From positions 1 to 64,000 of the forward strand of contig JAFXUZ010000023.1 of the NCBI GenBank assembly GCA_017524725.1: 64,000 bases of DNA. The letters are read 5' to 3'. The position numbers and the translations under genes were made by a program. The DNA is from Clostridia bacterium (GTDB taxonomy: Bacteria; Bacillota; Clostridia; Christensenellales; Aristaeellaceae). The notes under the pieces are model-generated. The model did no database searches, had not been told where the DNA came from, and saw only the letters and a list, made by a program, of their open reading frames with translations. This document shows, piece by piece, positions 47,495 to 54,948 of the stretch (positions are counted from its first letter, which is position 1; the number at the start of each line of letters is the position of its first letter).

Positions 47495-48162
47495 TCCCTG
47501 CCCCCTATCATTTTCAGCCGTTGAACATAATTTGCTTTCGTCATCAGGTTAGTCATAACAGTTTCGCATGAAGTCTGCTTCACTTCATCAGCAATCATTT
47601 TTTTCACCTCTTCATTGAGTCTTACACCTTGACGCTTTACCGCATCAAACAGTTGTTGCAGATCGTCAACTGAAGAACCACCGGTTCCGCTGGTGGTTAC
47701 GGATGAAGATACGGACAACGTTTCATTTACGAAAGGGGTTTCATTTACGAAAGGGGTTTCTGCTACAGTTACTGTTCTGTTAGCATGCGTTTGCTCGCGT
47801 TCGTTTGCGTTCGCATGCGTTTGCTCATACCATTGTTCGGCGAGATACATTGCCTTTTGTTTTGTCATCTTCTCCCCATTGGCTTTTGCTTTATCCATAA
47901 TCGACTTGGATTTTGCCGCTATAGTAGTTTGCTTTACCATATCATCATATTTTTCACTATCCCGGATAATCTTTGCTGTCATCGAATCAAACAATGCTCT
48001 TGCCATCTGATTGCTGGTCTGAATCTGTGGAATCTCTCCGCTTTCTTCCAGATTCATAGAAAAGTCTATCAGCTTGTCTATGATTTCCAGCTTTGATTCC
48101 GCATCAGCATACTTCAGCATTTTGCCATCCTCATGATAAATCATGAAACCTTGTCTTGCCAC
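47491..48162 (-). CDS. DUF6291-like phage or element protein, possible replication role
   Basis: A 223-residue protein. The N-terminal ~95 residues (YHEDGKMLKYADAESKLEII ... AKIIRDSEKYDDMVKQTTIA) resemble the DUF6291-type domain found beside phage replication genes; the C-terminal part is variable. A low-complexity linker follows, with HANANEREQTHAN and a duplicated ETPFVN, and the last ~55 residues are helical. The linker is built on exact DNA repeats. The start is GTG 48162 and the gene overlaps both neighbours. Function is not established. Confidence 0.65.
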   Translation of the reverse strand: MARQGFMIYHEDGKMLKYADAESKLEIIDKLIDFSMNLEESGEIPQIQTSNQMARALFDSMTAKIIRDSEKYDDMVKQTTIAAKSKSIMDKAKANGEKMTKQKAMYLAEQWYEQTHANANEREQTHANRTVTVAETPFVNETPFVNETLSVSSSVTTSGTGGSSVDDLQQLFDAVKRQGVRLNEEVKKMIADEVKQTSCETVMTNLMTKANYVQRLKMIGGRE

Positions 48163-48344
48163 TGCTTCACCCCCATTCCCTTAAGAATAGCGGTTTGCAA
48201 TGCTTCCAGATTCCAGCGCAACCGCCGCCGCTGGTCCCCGCGCCCGATTACCAGTGCAGGATATTTCCCTTCAAGAAAACCCCGCCGCAGTTCATATTCT
48301 GACAATCCCGTAACTTCTGCCGCCTCTTTTGTGGTTACCAGCAC
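48141..48344 (-). CDS. Excisionase-like helix-turn-helix protein
   Basis: A 67-residue protein with a winged MerR/Xis-type helix-turn-helix: LVTTKEAAEVTGLSEYELRR followed by GFLEGKYPALVIGRG (wing and basic stretch). Such proteins act as excisionases or regulators in integrative elements, consistent with the integrase at the other end. The start is GTG 48344, with GGAGGGGG seven bases upstream; the stop lies inside the next gene, a 22-bp overlap. Confidence 0.75.
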   Translation of the reverse strand: MLVTTKEAAEVTGLSEYELRRGFLEGKYPALVIGRGDQRRRLRWNLEALQTAILKGMGVKQWQDKVS

Positions 48345-48346
48345 AT

Positions 48347-48523
48347 TTACACCCCCTCCCGGGAAAGGGTCTCAATGGCCCTATAAATGGCTTTTTTACG
48401 GTCCTCGGTCAGTTCATCCCGTAACCAACGGATGAAAGTAAATTCAGTTACCCCGCACTGTTTTGCCACTTGCCACTGCTTCAGTCCTGCCGCCTTAATC
48501 CTCTGCCTGATTTCCTGATTCAT
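48347..48523 (-). CDS. Small helix-turn-helix protein, first gene of the leftward operon
   Basis: A 58-residue protein starting MNQEIRQRIKAAGLKQWQVA with a Cro/XRE-like helix-turn-helix (KQWQVAKQCGVTEFTFIRWL, about residues 15-34). ATG 48523 has GGAGG seven bases upstream. It is the first gene after the leftward promoter, the usual place for a Cro-like antagonist of the divergent repressor. Its stop lies 2 bp before the excisionase-like GTG. Confidence 0.75.
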   Translation of the reverse strand: MNQEIRQRIKAAGLKQWQVAKQCGVTEFTFIRWLRDELTEDRKKAIYRAIETLSREGV

Positions 48524-48553
48524 CTAAACACCTCCAGCGAAAAAGATATTGCT

Positions 48554-48608
48554 GTTGACATAATCAACCTGCACTGTTATTATACTGTTGTTGATATTGA
48601 TAATCAAC
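48554..48608. promoter_or_regulatory. Overlapping divergent promoters with two palindromic operators
   Basis: Rightward: TTGACA (48555-48560), 17 bp, TATTAT (48578-48583). Leftward: TTGATT (48607-48602), 17 bp, TATAAT (48584-48579). The two -10 boxes overlap, so only one promoter can be used at a time. GTTGA...TCAAC palindromes cover each -35 (48554-48568 and 48590-48608). A further TTGTTAACAA palindrome lies at 48630-48639 before the repressor gene. Confidence 0.8.
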
Positions 48609-48652
48609 TATTCTTAACAAATGCCACCATTGTTAACAAGGAGGATAGAAAA

Positions 48653-49237
48653 ATGAGTTCCCGAAAAGAAGATGGTTACAACAAAATACTTCCCACCAGA
48701 ATCAGGCAACTATTAGAAAAGAAACGGTTACGGCAGTCGGACCTTGCCGAAAAAGCCGGGATTTCCCGTCAAAGCCTTGGCAATTATGCAGACGGAAGTA
48801 ACATTCCAAATGCTGAAGTTCTTGCAAAAATTGCAAAAGCGTTGGATACATCTGCTGATTATTTGCTTGGGATTTCGGAATCTGAAGATAAGAAGAATCC
48901 ATTACTGCCTTATTCAGATGCTGAAATCGTCGAACTGATTGAAGACCTCAAATCACATTGTGACTCTCTTTCAATCACAATTAATGATGAAATCTGTTCT
49001 ACCTCATATGACCCTGAATACGATAAACTGCATAACATCGTTGTAGAACCAGCTTCTATTAACATCAAAATATCAAATCAGTCTGTTGTGGATTATTTTA
49101 AAGAAATCAAACGAATGGAAGATTTTTTCAGTCAATCTCCATTATCCGCTACACAGGATGCAAAAGAATATCAGGACCGTGTAAAGAAAAGCATGCTCAA
49201 TGATTTAAAAGATAAATTCTATGATTTGCCTTTCTAA
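48653..49237 (+). CDS. XRE-family cI-like repressor
   Basis: A 194-residue regulator of the element. The N-terminal XRE helix-turn-helix (LPTRIRQLLEKKRLRQSDLA, EKAGISRQSLGNYADGSNIP, about residues 12-50) is followed by ALDTSADYLLGIS, typical of phage and ICE repressors. The C-terminal ~110 residues are not a recognisable LexA-type peptidase, so induction by RecA self-cleavage is not indicated. ATG 48653 follows AAGGAGG. It lies between the operator region and the integrase. Confidence 0.88.
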   Translation: MSSRKEDGYNKILPTRIRQLLEKKRLRQSDLAEKAGISRQSLGNYADGSNIPNAEVLAKIAKALDTSADYLLGISESEDKKNPLLPYSDAEIVELIEDLKSHCDSLSITINDEICSTSYDPEYDKLHNIVVEPASINIKISNQSVVDYFKEIKRMEDFFSQSPLSATQDAKEYQDRVKKSMLNDLKDKFYDLPF

Positions 49238-49251
49238 GGGAGGGAACATCA

Positions 49252-50445
49252 ATGGCAAGCCTTGAGAACAGAGGAAATGGAAGCTGGAGGGTTATTGTTT
49301 CCGCTGGTTACAATCCTGATGGTTCAAAACGCCGCCTCCAGCGGATGATTAGAGTTGACCCGTCAAAAACCGAAAACGCCCAACGGAAAGAAGTTGAAAA
49401 GCAAGCCGCCGCCATTGAGACCGATTACCGCCGTCACCTGATTACAGAGGGAAAGAAAATCACCATTTCCAGCCTTGCAGATGAGTTTCTTTCAACCCAC
49501 GGGAAACGGTTGGCGATTGCTACCGCCGCGCATTACAAACACATGATTGACGGAAGGATTCTCCCCGAACTCGGGAAAAAGAATGTACAGGATTTAACGC
49601 CCCGGGAAATAAAGCAGTTCTATCACAAGCTGGAAAACACCCCCGCATTGACCAAACGCAGTAAAACCGGGGGCCTTTCCGGAAACACTATTCTCCATTA
49701 CCACCGCTGTTTACACGCTATGCTGACGTATGCCGTCCGGTCCGGATATATCAGTATAAACCCCGCTGACGCAGTAGAACCGCCCCGCAACGACAGACAG
49801 GAAACTGCTTTTTATGAACTGGAAGACTGCGGGAAACTGCTGGAGGCTTTGGACCAAATCCCGGATACCCAATGGCGGTTATTCTTCTACATGAGCATTT
49901 ATACCGGGATGCGTCCCGGGGAACTGATTGGCCTCAACTGGCAGGATATTACCGGAAACGTGCTGACTGTCCGCGCCGGGGCCGTTCATGTTCCCGGGAA
50001 AGGCACGATCCGCACTGACCGCCCGAAAACGCAAAAGTCCATCCGGATGATTGACCTCCCGCCCACCATCATGACAATCCTTCAACAGCATCACAGGGAA
50101 CAAGCGGAATACAGACTCAGCTTTGGACCCGACTGGCCCGAACCTGACGCAGTATTTACCGGGGCTTTGGGCTATCGGCTGAATATCAGCAGTCCAACGC
50201 AAAAGTTCCAGAAGATTGTCAAGGAATACGGATTGCGTCCCATCACCCTTTACGGATTAAGGCATACTGCCGCCACCATTATGATTGCACAGGGATTAAA
50301 CGCCCGGGACGTTGCCGCCCGCCTCGGTCACTCTCAGACCTCCACCACCTTGAATATTTACGCCCACGCTTTTATGGATGCCAACACCCGGGCCACTGAA
50401 GCAATCGCAAACGCCCTTGAAAACACCCGTAAAGAGGCAAAATAA
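49252..50445 (+). CDS. int: Tyrosine-type integrase of the element
   Basis: Catalyses insertion at and excision from tRNA-Arg. The 397-residue protein has an N-terminal arm-binding domain (ENRGNGSWRVIVSAGYNPDG, about 5-60) that fits the TAGTCCCC repeats at both ends, a core-binding domain (about 70-170) and a catalytic domain with R in YTGMRPGELI, H-x-x-R-type LYGLRHTAATI, LGHSQTS and nucleophile Y in LNIYAH. AGGGAGG precedes the ATG 14 bp after the repressor. It ends about 100 bp from attR. Confidence 0.95.
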   Translation: MASLENRGNGSWRVIVSAGYNPDGSKRRLQRMIRVDPSKTENAQRKEVEKQAAAIETDYRRHLITEGKKITISSLADEFLSTHGKRLAIATAAHYKHMIDGRILPELGKKNVQDLTPREIKQFYHKLENTPALTKRSKTGGLSGNTILHYHRCLHAMLTYAVRSGYISINPADAVEPPRNDRQETAFYELEDCGKLLEALDQIPDTQWRLFFYMSIYTGMRPGELIGLNWQDITGNVLTVRAGAVHVPGKGTIRTDRPKTQKSIRMIDLPPTIMTILQQHHREQAEYRLSFGPDWPEPDAVFTGALGYRLNISSPTQKFQKIVKEYGLRPITLYGLRHTAATIMIAQGLNARDVAARLGHSQTSTTLNIYAHAFMDANTRATEAIANALENTRKEAK

Positions 50446-50451
50446 GAGCAG

Positions 50452-50471
50452 TAGTCCCCAAAATAGTCCCC
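50452..50471 (+). repeat. Two arm-type integrase-binding repeats, right end
   Basis: TAGTCCCC at 50452 and 50464, 12 bp apart, in the same orientation as the three left-end copies. Confidence 0.7.
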
Positions 50472-50472
50472 A

Positions 50473-50495
50473 AACCGCCGAAATGGCGGTTTTTT
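50473..50495 (+). terminator. Terminator of the integrase gene
   Basis: AACCGCC pairs with GGCGGTT around a GAAAT loop, followed by further T to 50495. Confidence 0.85.
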
Positions 50496-50503
50496 CATGA
50501 CAT

Positions 50504-50541
50504 AAAAAAACCCGAAACCCTCGGTAAAATGGGGGTTTCGG
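50504..50541 (-). terminator. Element-borne terminator of tRNA-Arg
   Basis: On the minus strand CCGAAACCC and GGGTTTCGG pair, followed by seven T. It ends transcription of the reconstituted tRNA-Arg. Confidence 0.8.
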
Positions 50542-50589
50542 ACTGGCGCGCCCTGCGAGATTCGAACTCACGACCTTTTGATTCGTAGT
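50539..50589. repeat. attR: 51-bp direct repeat within intact tRNA-Arg
   Basis: Identical to 45776-45826. It covers the tRNA 3' half from the anticodon loop to the CCA end plus five bases. Confidence 0.95.
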
Positions 50590-50620
50590 CAAACACTCTA
50601 TCCAGCTGAGCTAAGGGCGC
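50544..50620 (-). tRNA. tRNA-Arg(ACG)
   Basis: Minus-strand cloverleaf: acceptor GCGCCCT/AGGGCGC, anticodon stem TTTGA/TCAAA with loop CTACGAA (anticodon ACG), T arm GTGAG TTCGAAT CTCGC, encoded CCA. Its 3' half is supplied by the integrated element. Confidence 0.97.
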
Positions 50621-50644
50621 ATACTGTCTTGCGACAGCTTCTAT

Positions 50645-50672
50645 AGTATAGCACAGTTTTTTAAAAAAGCAA
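50645..50672 (-). promoter_or_regulatory. Promoter of tRNA-Arg
   Basis: Minus-strand TTGCTT (50672-50667) and extended -10 TGCTATACT with TATACT at 50650-50645, spacer 16 bp. Confidence 0.7.
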
Positions 50673-50747
50673 CCCTTATTTTATATTTTTTCTACTCACG
50701 GTTTACGGCACCCGGCGGGACAAAGAAATCGGCGAGTACCTTTTTAC

Positions 50748-50776
50748 TTGTCTTTCATCCTTTAATTTGGTATAAT
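50748..50776 (+). promoter_or_regulatory. Promoter of the beta-propeller protein gene
   Basis: TTGTCT (50748-50753) and TATAAT (50771-50776), 17-bp spacer, 40 bp before the TTG start. Confidence 0.7.
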
Positions 50777-50815
50777 TCCCCCGGGTATTTTTTTAGGTGT
50801 AAGGAGGCTCCAGCA

Positions 50816-53374
50816 TTGAGTGATTACCGCCCGAATAATCGCAGATATTCCGAAAGGACATCTGATCAATCCATTAAACCTAATATCCCCGAAGGCAGAT
50901 ATGAGGACGCATATCCGATAGAAGGTTCTTCCGGCGCATCTCCCCGCCATCGCCGCAGCGACCGTCACGGAACCTCTGTCCGCGCCGACCAGCGCACTCC
51001 CGGCGAAACCGTCGGCCGTCATGCAAACAACGGTTATTATGAAGACGCGGACGATGAAGTACGTTCCGTTTCACGTGCACCCGGCGGAAAACTTATCCTC
51101 CCCCTGATCCTGATATTCCTGGCCGTCATTCTTCTCATCGGCGCCTTGTATGCCTTTAAGGTTAATCCCGTTTATTCCGGTCTGCGCCGGATTTTCGGCC
51201 GCGGGGATCCCGCTCCGGTTGAAACTTCGGTCGGGATATTCGATTTCAGCGCGGATTACGAAAACGGCATTACAAACGAACCCTTCTCCTTCAGGATGGT
51301 CACGGATCTTTCCGCCGTCAGCGTCCGGATCGTTGACACAAGCAAAAATGTAATTTATTCAACGTCCCGGATCGTTTCCAGCGATCAGACATCGATCGTC
51401 TGGAACATCAGCGCCGAATTTCCTTCACCCTTTATCGGAAACGTTTATGCTTCGGCAGGAACAGCCTCGGGAACCTGGACAGATTCGGACAAATTCGTTT
51501 CCCTTTGCGTGACCGAACCCACCGCTTCTCCCATCCCGACCTACACTCCCCTGCCCACCCAGGCCCCTGCCGTTACCGATAACGCCTATGCCGGAACGGC
51601 AAAAATCACCGAATCGCCTGCCCCCACCGAAAGCCCGACGGAAGCGCCGACTGTCGTTCCCGCAACCGACGCACCGACCGCAGAGGCAGTCATCGTCCTT
51701 TCCGATGCGCCTGCCACCAGCGTTCCCACTCCGGAGCCCACCCAAGTTCCCACCGCCGCTCCGACCGCTACCCCCACGCCTGAGCCGACGCCAACCCCGT
51801 CCCCGACTCCGATGCCCGCCTCAGCAGCCGCAGGCCGTGCCGCCTCGGACCTGAAGCTGACGGAACGGGTCTATTCCGGAGCCAAAGTGCAGAACAACTA
51901 CACCAGGAAAAACCCGATCATTGCCCAGGACGCCGATCAGTATTCTTATTTCGTCATGGGGACCGGAATCTATACCTTCCGGGGGGATAATTTCCGCAGG
52001 AACGGCGCGTTTGGCTCTGCAGACGTGACCGAAGGGCGGCTTGAACCCATGTGGGAGTTTTCGCTGGGGTCTCTGCGCACTGAGGATTCAGGCACACTCT
52101 ACGGCGTGGGCTGGAACAATCAGCCGGCCATCATCAAGTGGACCAAGCAGGTCCGAAATATGATGAACCTGACACAAGCCAGCAAAGAAGAAACAGCGAT
52201 GCGAGAGGTTATTTTCAGCGGCCAGGACGGCAAAGTATATTTCATTAATTTGAAGTCCGGCGAACCCTCAAGGGATCCGATCAACATCGGATTCCCGATG
52301 CGCGGCAGCGTTTCCGTCGACACCCTGGGCAGGCCGATGATCTCCTTCGGCCAGGCCATTTCCAGGCTTCCCTCCAAGACCGGTCCTATCGGTTATTATG
52401 TCTACAATCTTCTTGACAGCTCTCAATTGTTATTCATTAACGGCCGGTCGTCGGAAAACCAGAAACAGTATTCTTCCAACGGCGCTTTCGATTCCTGCTC
52501 CCTGTTTATCTACAATCAGGGCAGGGACGCGATGATCGTAGCGGGTGAAAACGGTCTTCTGTATACGGTGGAGCTGAAGACCGACTTCAACTACCCGAAG
52601 GAAACTGATACGGACCCGGTGACCCCCTCTCTTTCTGTCAGCGCCGAGATCATATATCAGAGCAGCCTGGCAAAGAACGAAAAAGAAGCCCGCACCACTG
52701 TGGAGAGCGCTGTTGCCATGTACAACACCTATGTCTACGTAGCCGACGGTTACGGCATCATCCGCTGTGTGGATACGGATTCCATGCATACCGTTTGGGC
52801 GTTCGACGCCGGTGATAATACGGACGCCGCCATGGCGCTGGATCTCAACGGAAATGACCTTTCGCTTTATACCGGCAACACAGCTTATCAGCGGATGGCC
52901 AAAGGCACCCCTGTTACCATCCGCAGGATCAACGCACTTACCGGCGAGCAGGTCTGGAAATATGATATTTCCTGCGTCAAGGACAACACCAGCGAGACCT
53001 CCGGCTGCAAGGCCAGCCCCGTCATCGGCCAGAATGACCTGAGCGGCCTGGTGTTCTTTACCGTCAATAAGGTCACCGAAGGCGGGTCCAGACTGGTAGC
53101 GCTCAACAAAGATAACGGCGAGATGGTCTGGGAGTTCCCCATGGGAGAATCGGTATCCTCGCCGGTTGCCGTCTACAACAAGGCCGGGAACGGCTGGATC
53201 GTTGCCTGCGACGGGGACGGAAATATATATATCCTGGACGGCCTTACCGGATACCTGAATTCCTCCACGCAGTTGGATGGAGCGATCGAAGCAAGCCCAG
53301 CGGTTTACAACGATATGCTTGTTATCGGAACATGCTCGAAGAACCCTAAGATGTACTGCTTTACGATCAAATAA
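50816..53374 (+). CDS. Membrane-anchored PQQ-like beta-propeller protein
   Basis: Large surface-exposed protein of 852 residues from TTG 50816 (AAGGAGG eight bases upstream). A charged cytoplasmic N-terminus (1-95) leads to one membrane helix (about 97-117), an extracellular beta domain, and a Pro/Thr/Ala-rich spacer (about 235-345, many PTP units) that could span the cell wall. The C-terminal half (about 370-852) has repeated beta-propeller blades of the PQQ/WD type, e.g. VIFSGQDGKVYFINLKSGEP, VYVADGYGIIRCVDTD, LNKDNGEMVWEFPMG and GDGNIYILDGLTG. Methanol-dehydrogenase catalytic features are absent, so a binding or scaffold role is more likely. Confidence 0.85.
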   Translation: MSDYRPNNRRYSERTSDQSIKPNIPEGRYEDAYPIEGSSGASPRHRRSDRHGTSVRADQRTPGETVGRHANNGYYEDADDEVRSVSRAPGGKLILPLILIFLAVILLIGALYAFKVNPVYSGLRRIFGRGDPAPVETSVGIFDFSADYENGITNEPFSFRMVTDLSAVSVRIVDTSKNVIYSTSRIVSSDQTSIVWNISAEFPSPFIGNVYASAGTASGTWTDSDKFVSLCVTEPTASPIPTYTPLPTQAPAVTDNAYAGTAKITESPAPTESPTEAPTVVPATDAPTAEAVIVLSDAPATSVPTPEPTQVPTAAPTATPTPEPTPTPSPTPMPASAAAGRAASDLKLTERVYSGAKVQNNYTRKNPIIAQDADQYSYFVMGTGIYTFRGDNFRRNGAFGSADVTEGRLEPMWEFSLGSLRTEDSGTLYGVGWNNQPAIIKWTKQVRNMMNLTQASKEETAMREVIFSGQDGKVYFINLKSGEPSRDPINIGFPMRGSVSVDTLGRPMISFGQAISRLPSKTGPIGYYVYNLLDSSQLLFINGRSSENQKQYSSNGAFDSCSLFIYNQGRDAMIVAGENGLLYTVELKTDFNYPKETDTDPVTPSLSVSAEIIYQSSLAKNEKEARTTVESAVAMYNTYVYVADGYGIIRCVDTDSMHTVWAFDAGDNTDAAMALDLNGNDLSLYTGNTAYQRMAKGTPVTIRRINALTGEQVWKYDISCVKDNTSETSGCKASPVIGQNDLSGLVFFTVNKVTEGGSRLVALNKDNGEMVWEFPMGESVSSPVAVYNKAGNGWIVACDGDGNIYILDGLTGYLNSSTQLDGAIEASPAVYNDMLVIGTCSKNPKMYCFTIK

Positions 53375-53381
53375 TCATCGT

Positions 53382-53409
53382 ATATACCGGTCCCCCGGGA
53401 CCGGTATAT
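53382..53409 (+). terminator. Hairpin between the beta-propeller gene and glpK
   Basis: Near-perfect palindrome with arms ATATACCGGTCCC and GGGACCGGTATAT. Only TTTT follows after five bases, so termination may be partial. Confidence 0.6.
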
Positions 53410-53427
53410 GCATTTTGGAGGGCATCC

Positions 53428-54948
53428 ATGAACCAAAGGTATCTGATGGCGCTGGATCAGGGGACAACAAGCTCCAGAGCCATTCTCTTCACTTTTGAGG
53501 GATCCGTGATATCTTCCTGTGCTTTCGAATTCCCGCAGCATTATCCCCGTCCCGGTTGGGTGGAACATGATCCCGCGGATATCCTCCACACGCAGATCGA
53601 GGCTATGCGCGCGTGCGTGCGGAAAGCGCAGATCGATCCGAAAGAGATCGCCGGCATAGGCATTACAAATCAGCGGGAAACTACCCTTATCTGGGACCGG
53701 AATACCGGCTTGCCCCTCCACCCTGCCATCGTCTGGCAATGCCGGCGAACTGCAGACAGGGTCGACCGCCTTGTTATGGAAGGATGCGGGGATATGATCC
53801 GGCGCAGGACCGGCCTGTTTCCCGATGCTTATTTCTCCGGGACCAAGCTTGCCTGGCTCCTTGACCATCTTTCCCTGCGCAGCAAAGCAAAAAACGGTGA
53901 AATATGCTTCGGCACGGTCGACAGCTTTCTGTGCTGGAACCTGGTCGAAGGTCATCCGCATGTTACGGACGCCACCAACGCATCCCGCACCATGCTGTAT
54001 GATATCGAAAAGCAGGATTGGGACGATGATCTGCTCAAAATGCTCGATATCCCCAGGCAGATGCTTCCCCGGGTCGTCGACAGCGTTCATCGGGTAGGAT
54101 ATCTCCATCAGGATATTCTCGGTGAACGGATCCCCGTTTCCTCCATTGCCGGCGATCAGCATGCTGCCCTGTTCGGTCAGGCCTGTTTCGACGAGGGTAT
54201 GGTCAAAAACACCTATGGCACCGGTTGTTTTATGCTGATGAACATCGGCAGCCGCTTCCGCCTGTCTTCCACGAAAATGCTGACAACGACCGCCTGGCGT
54301 ATCGATGGAAAAACCACCTACGCCTTTGAAGGAAGCGTTTTTATGGGCGGGGCCGCTGTCCAGTGGCTGCGGGACGAAATGAAAATGATCAGTCGGGCGG
54401 ATGAGACAGAGAGCCTCGCATTTTCCGTCCACGATACCGGGGGCGTCTTCCTTGTGCCTGCTTTCGCAGGGCTCGGCGCGCCATACTGGGATATGTACGC
54501 CCGCGGGACTCTGGTCGGCGTAACGCGGGGCACCGGAAAGGCGCATATTGCCCGGGCAGTTCTGGAATCCATTGCTTATCAGAGTGCAGACCTGTTCACC
54601 GTAATGAAAAACGACTGCAGCGCCATGACATCCATCCTGCGGGTCGACGGCGGAGCCAGCGCCAACCGCTTCCTGATGCAGTTCCAGGCGGATATACTGA
54701 ACACCGTCGTTCAGCGGCCAGCCGTGGCGGAGACCACGGCACTGGGAGCCGCGCTGATGTGCGGCCTTGCTCTCGGGATCTACCCGTCAATCACGGCCAC
54801 AGCCCGCGGTTGGCACAGCGCCGATACCTATGACCCGGGGATGACAGACAGGGAAAGAAATAAATGCCTGAAAGGCTGGAAAAGAGCTGTCGATACAGCC
54901 TTGTTCTGGTCTTCCCTGCAGGATAGATCGGAGGACAATGAAGAATGA
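53428..54948 (+). CDS. glpK: Glycerol kinase
   Basis: Phosphorylates glycerol to glycerol 3-phosphate. The 506-residue protein has ALDQGTTSSRAILF, the signature region GIGITNQRETTLIWD, NTYGTGCFMLMN and FLVPAFAGLGAPYWD with DGGASANRFLMQFQADI. TTTGGAGG precedes the ATG. No glycerol facilitator or glpD is adjacent, so glycerol may come from lipid or wall-polymer turnover. Its stop overlaps the following gene by 4 bp. Confidence 0.97.
   Translation: MNQRYLMALDQGTTSSRAILFTFEGSVISSCAFEFPQHYPRPGWVEHDPADILHTQIEAMRACVRKAQIDPKEIAGIGITNQRETTLIWDRNTGLPLHPAIVWQCRRTADRVDRLVMEGCGDMIRRRTGLFPDAYFSGTKLAWLLDHLSLRSKAKNGEICFGTVDSFLCWNLVEGHPHVTDATNASRTMLYDIEKQDWDDDLLKMLDIPRQMLPRVVDSVHRVGYLHQDILGERIPVSSIAGDQHAALFGQACFDEGMVKNTYGTGCFMLMNIGSRFRLSSTKMLTTTAWRIDGKTTYAFEGSVFMGGAAVQWLRDEMKMISRADETESLAFSVHDTGGVFLVPAFAGLGAPYWDMYARGTLVGVTRGTGKAHIARAVLESIAYQSADLFTVMKNDCSAMTSILRVDGGASANRFLMQFQADILNTVVQRPAVAETTALGAALMCGLALGIYPSITATARGWHSADTYDPGMTDRERNKCLKGWKRAVDTALFWSSLQDRSEDNEE

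Larger units (their letters stand above)
45776..50589. mobile_element. 4.8-kb integrative element in tRNA-Arg(ACG)
   Basis: The element is bounded by identical 51-bp direct repeats (45776-45826 and 50539-50589) that correspond to the 3' half of tRNA-Arg. The right copy belongs to the intact tRNA. Next to it is a tyrosine integrase (49252-50445), and a repressor gene diverges from a leftward operon of six small genes. No capsid, large terminase, relaxase or transfer genes are present. The size and set of genes (integrase, repressor, excisionase-like, DUF6291-like, nuclease, TerS-like helix-turn-helix protein) recall phage satellites, though a reduced prophage or ICE remnant is possible. Its DNA is visibly more AT-rich than the flanks. 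Confidence 0.9.
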
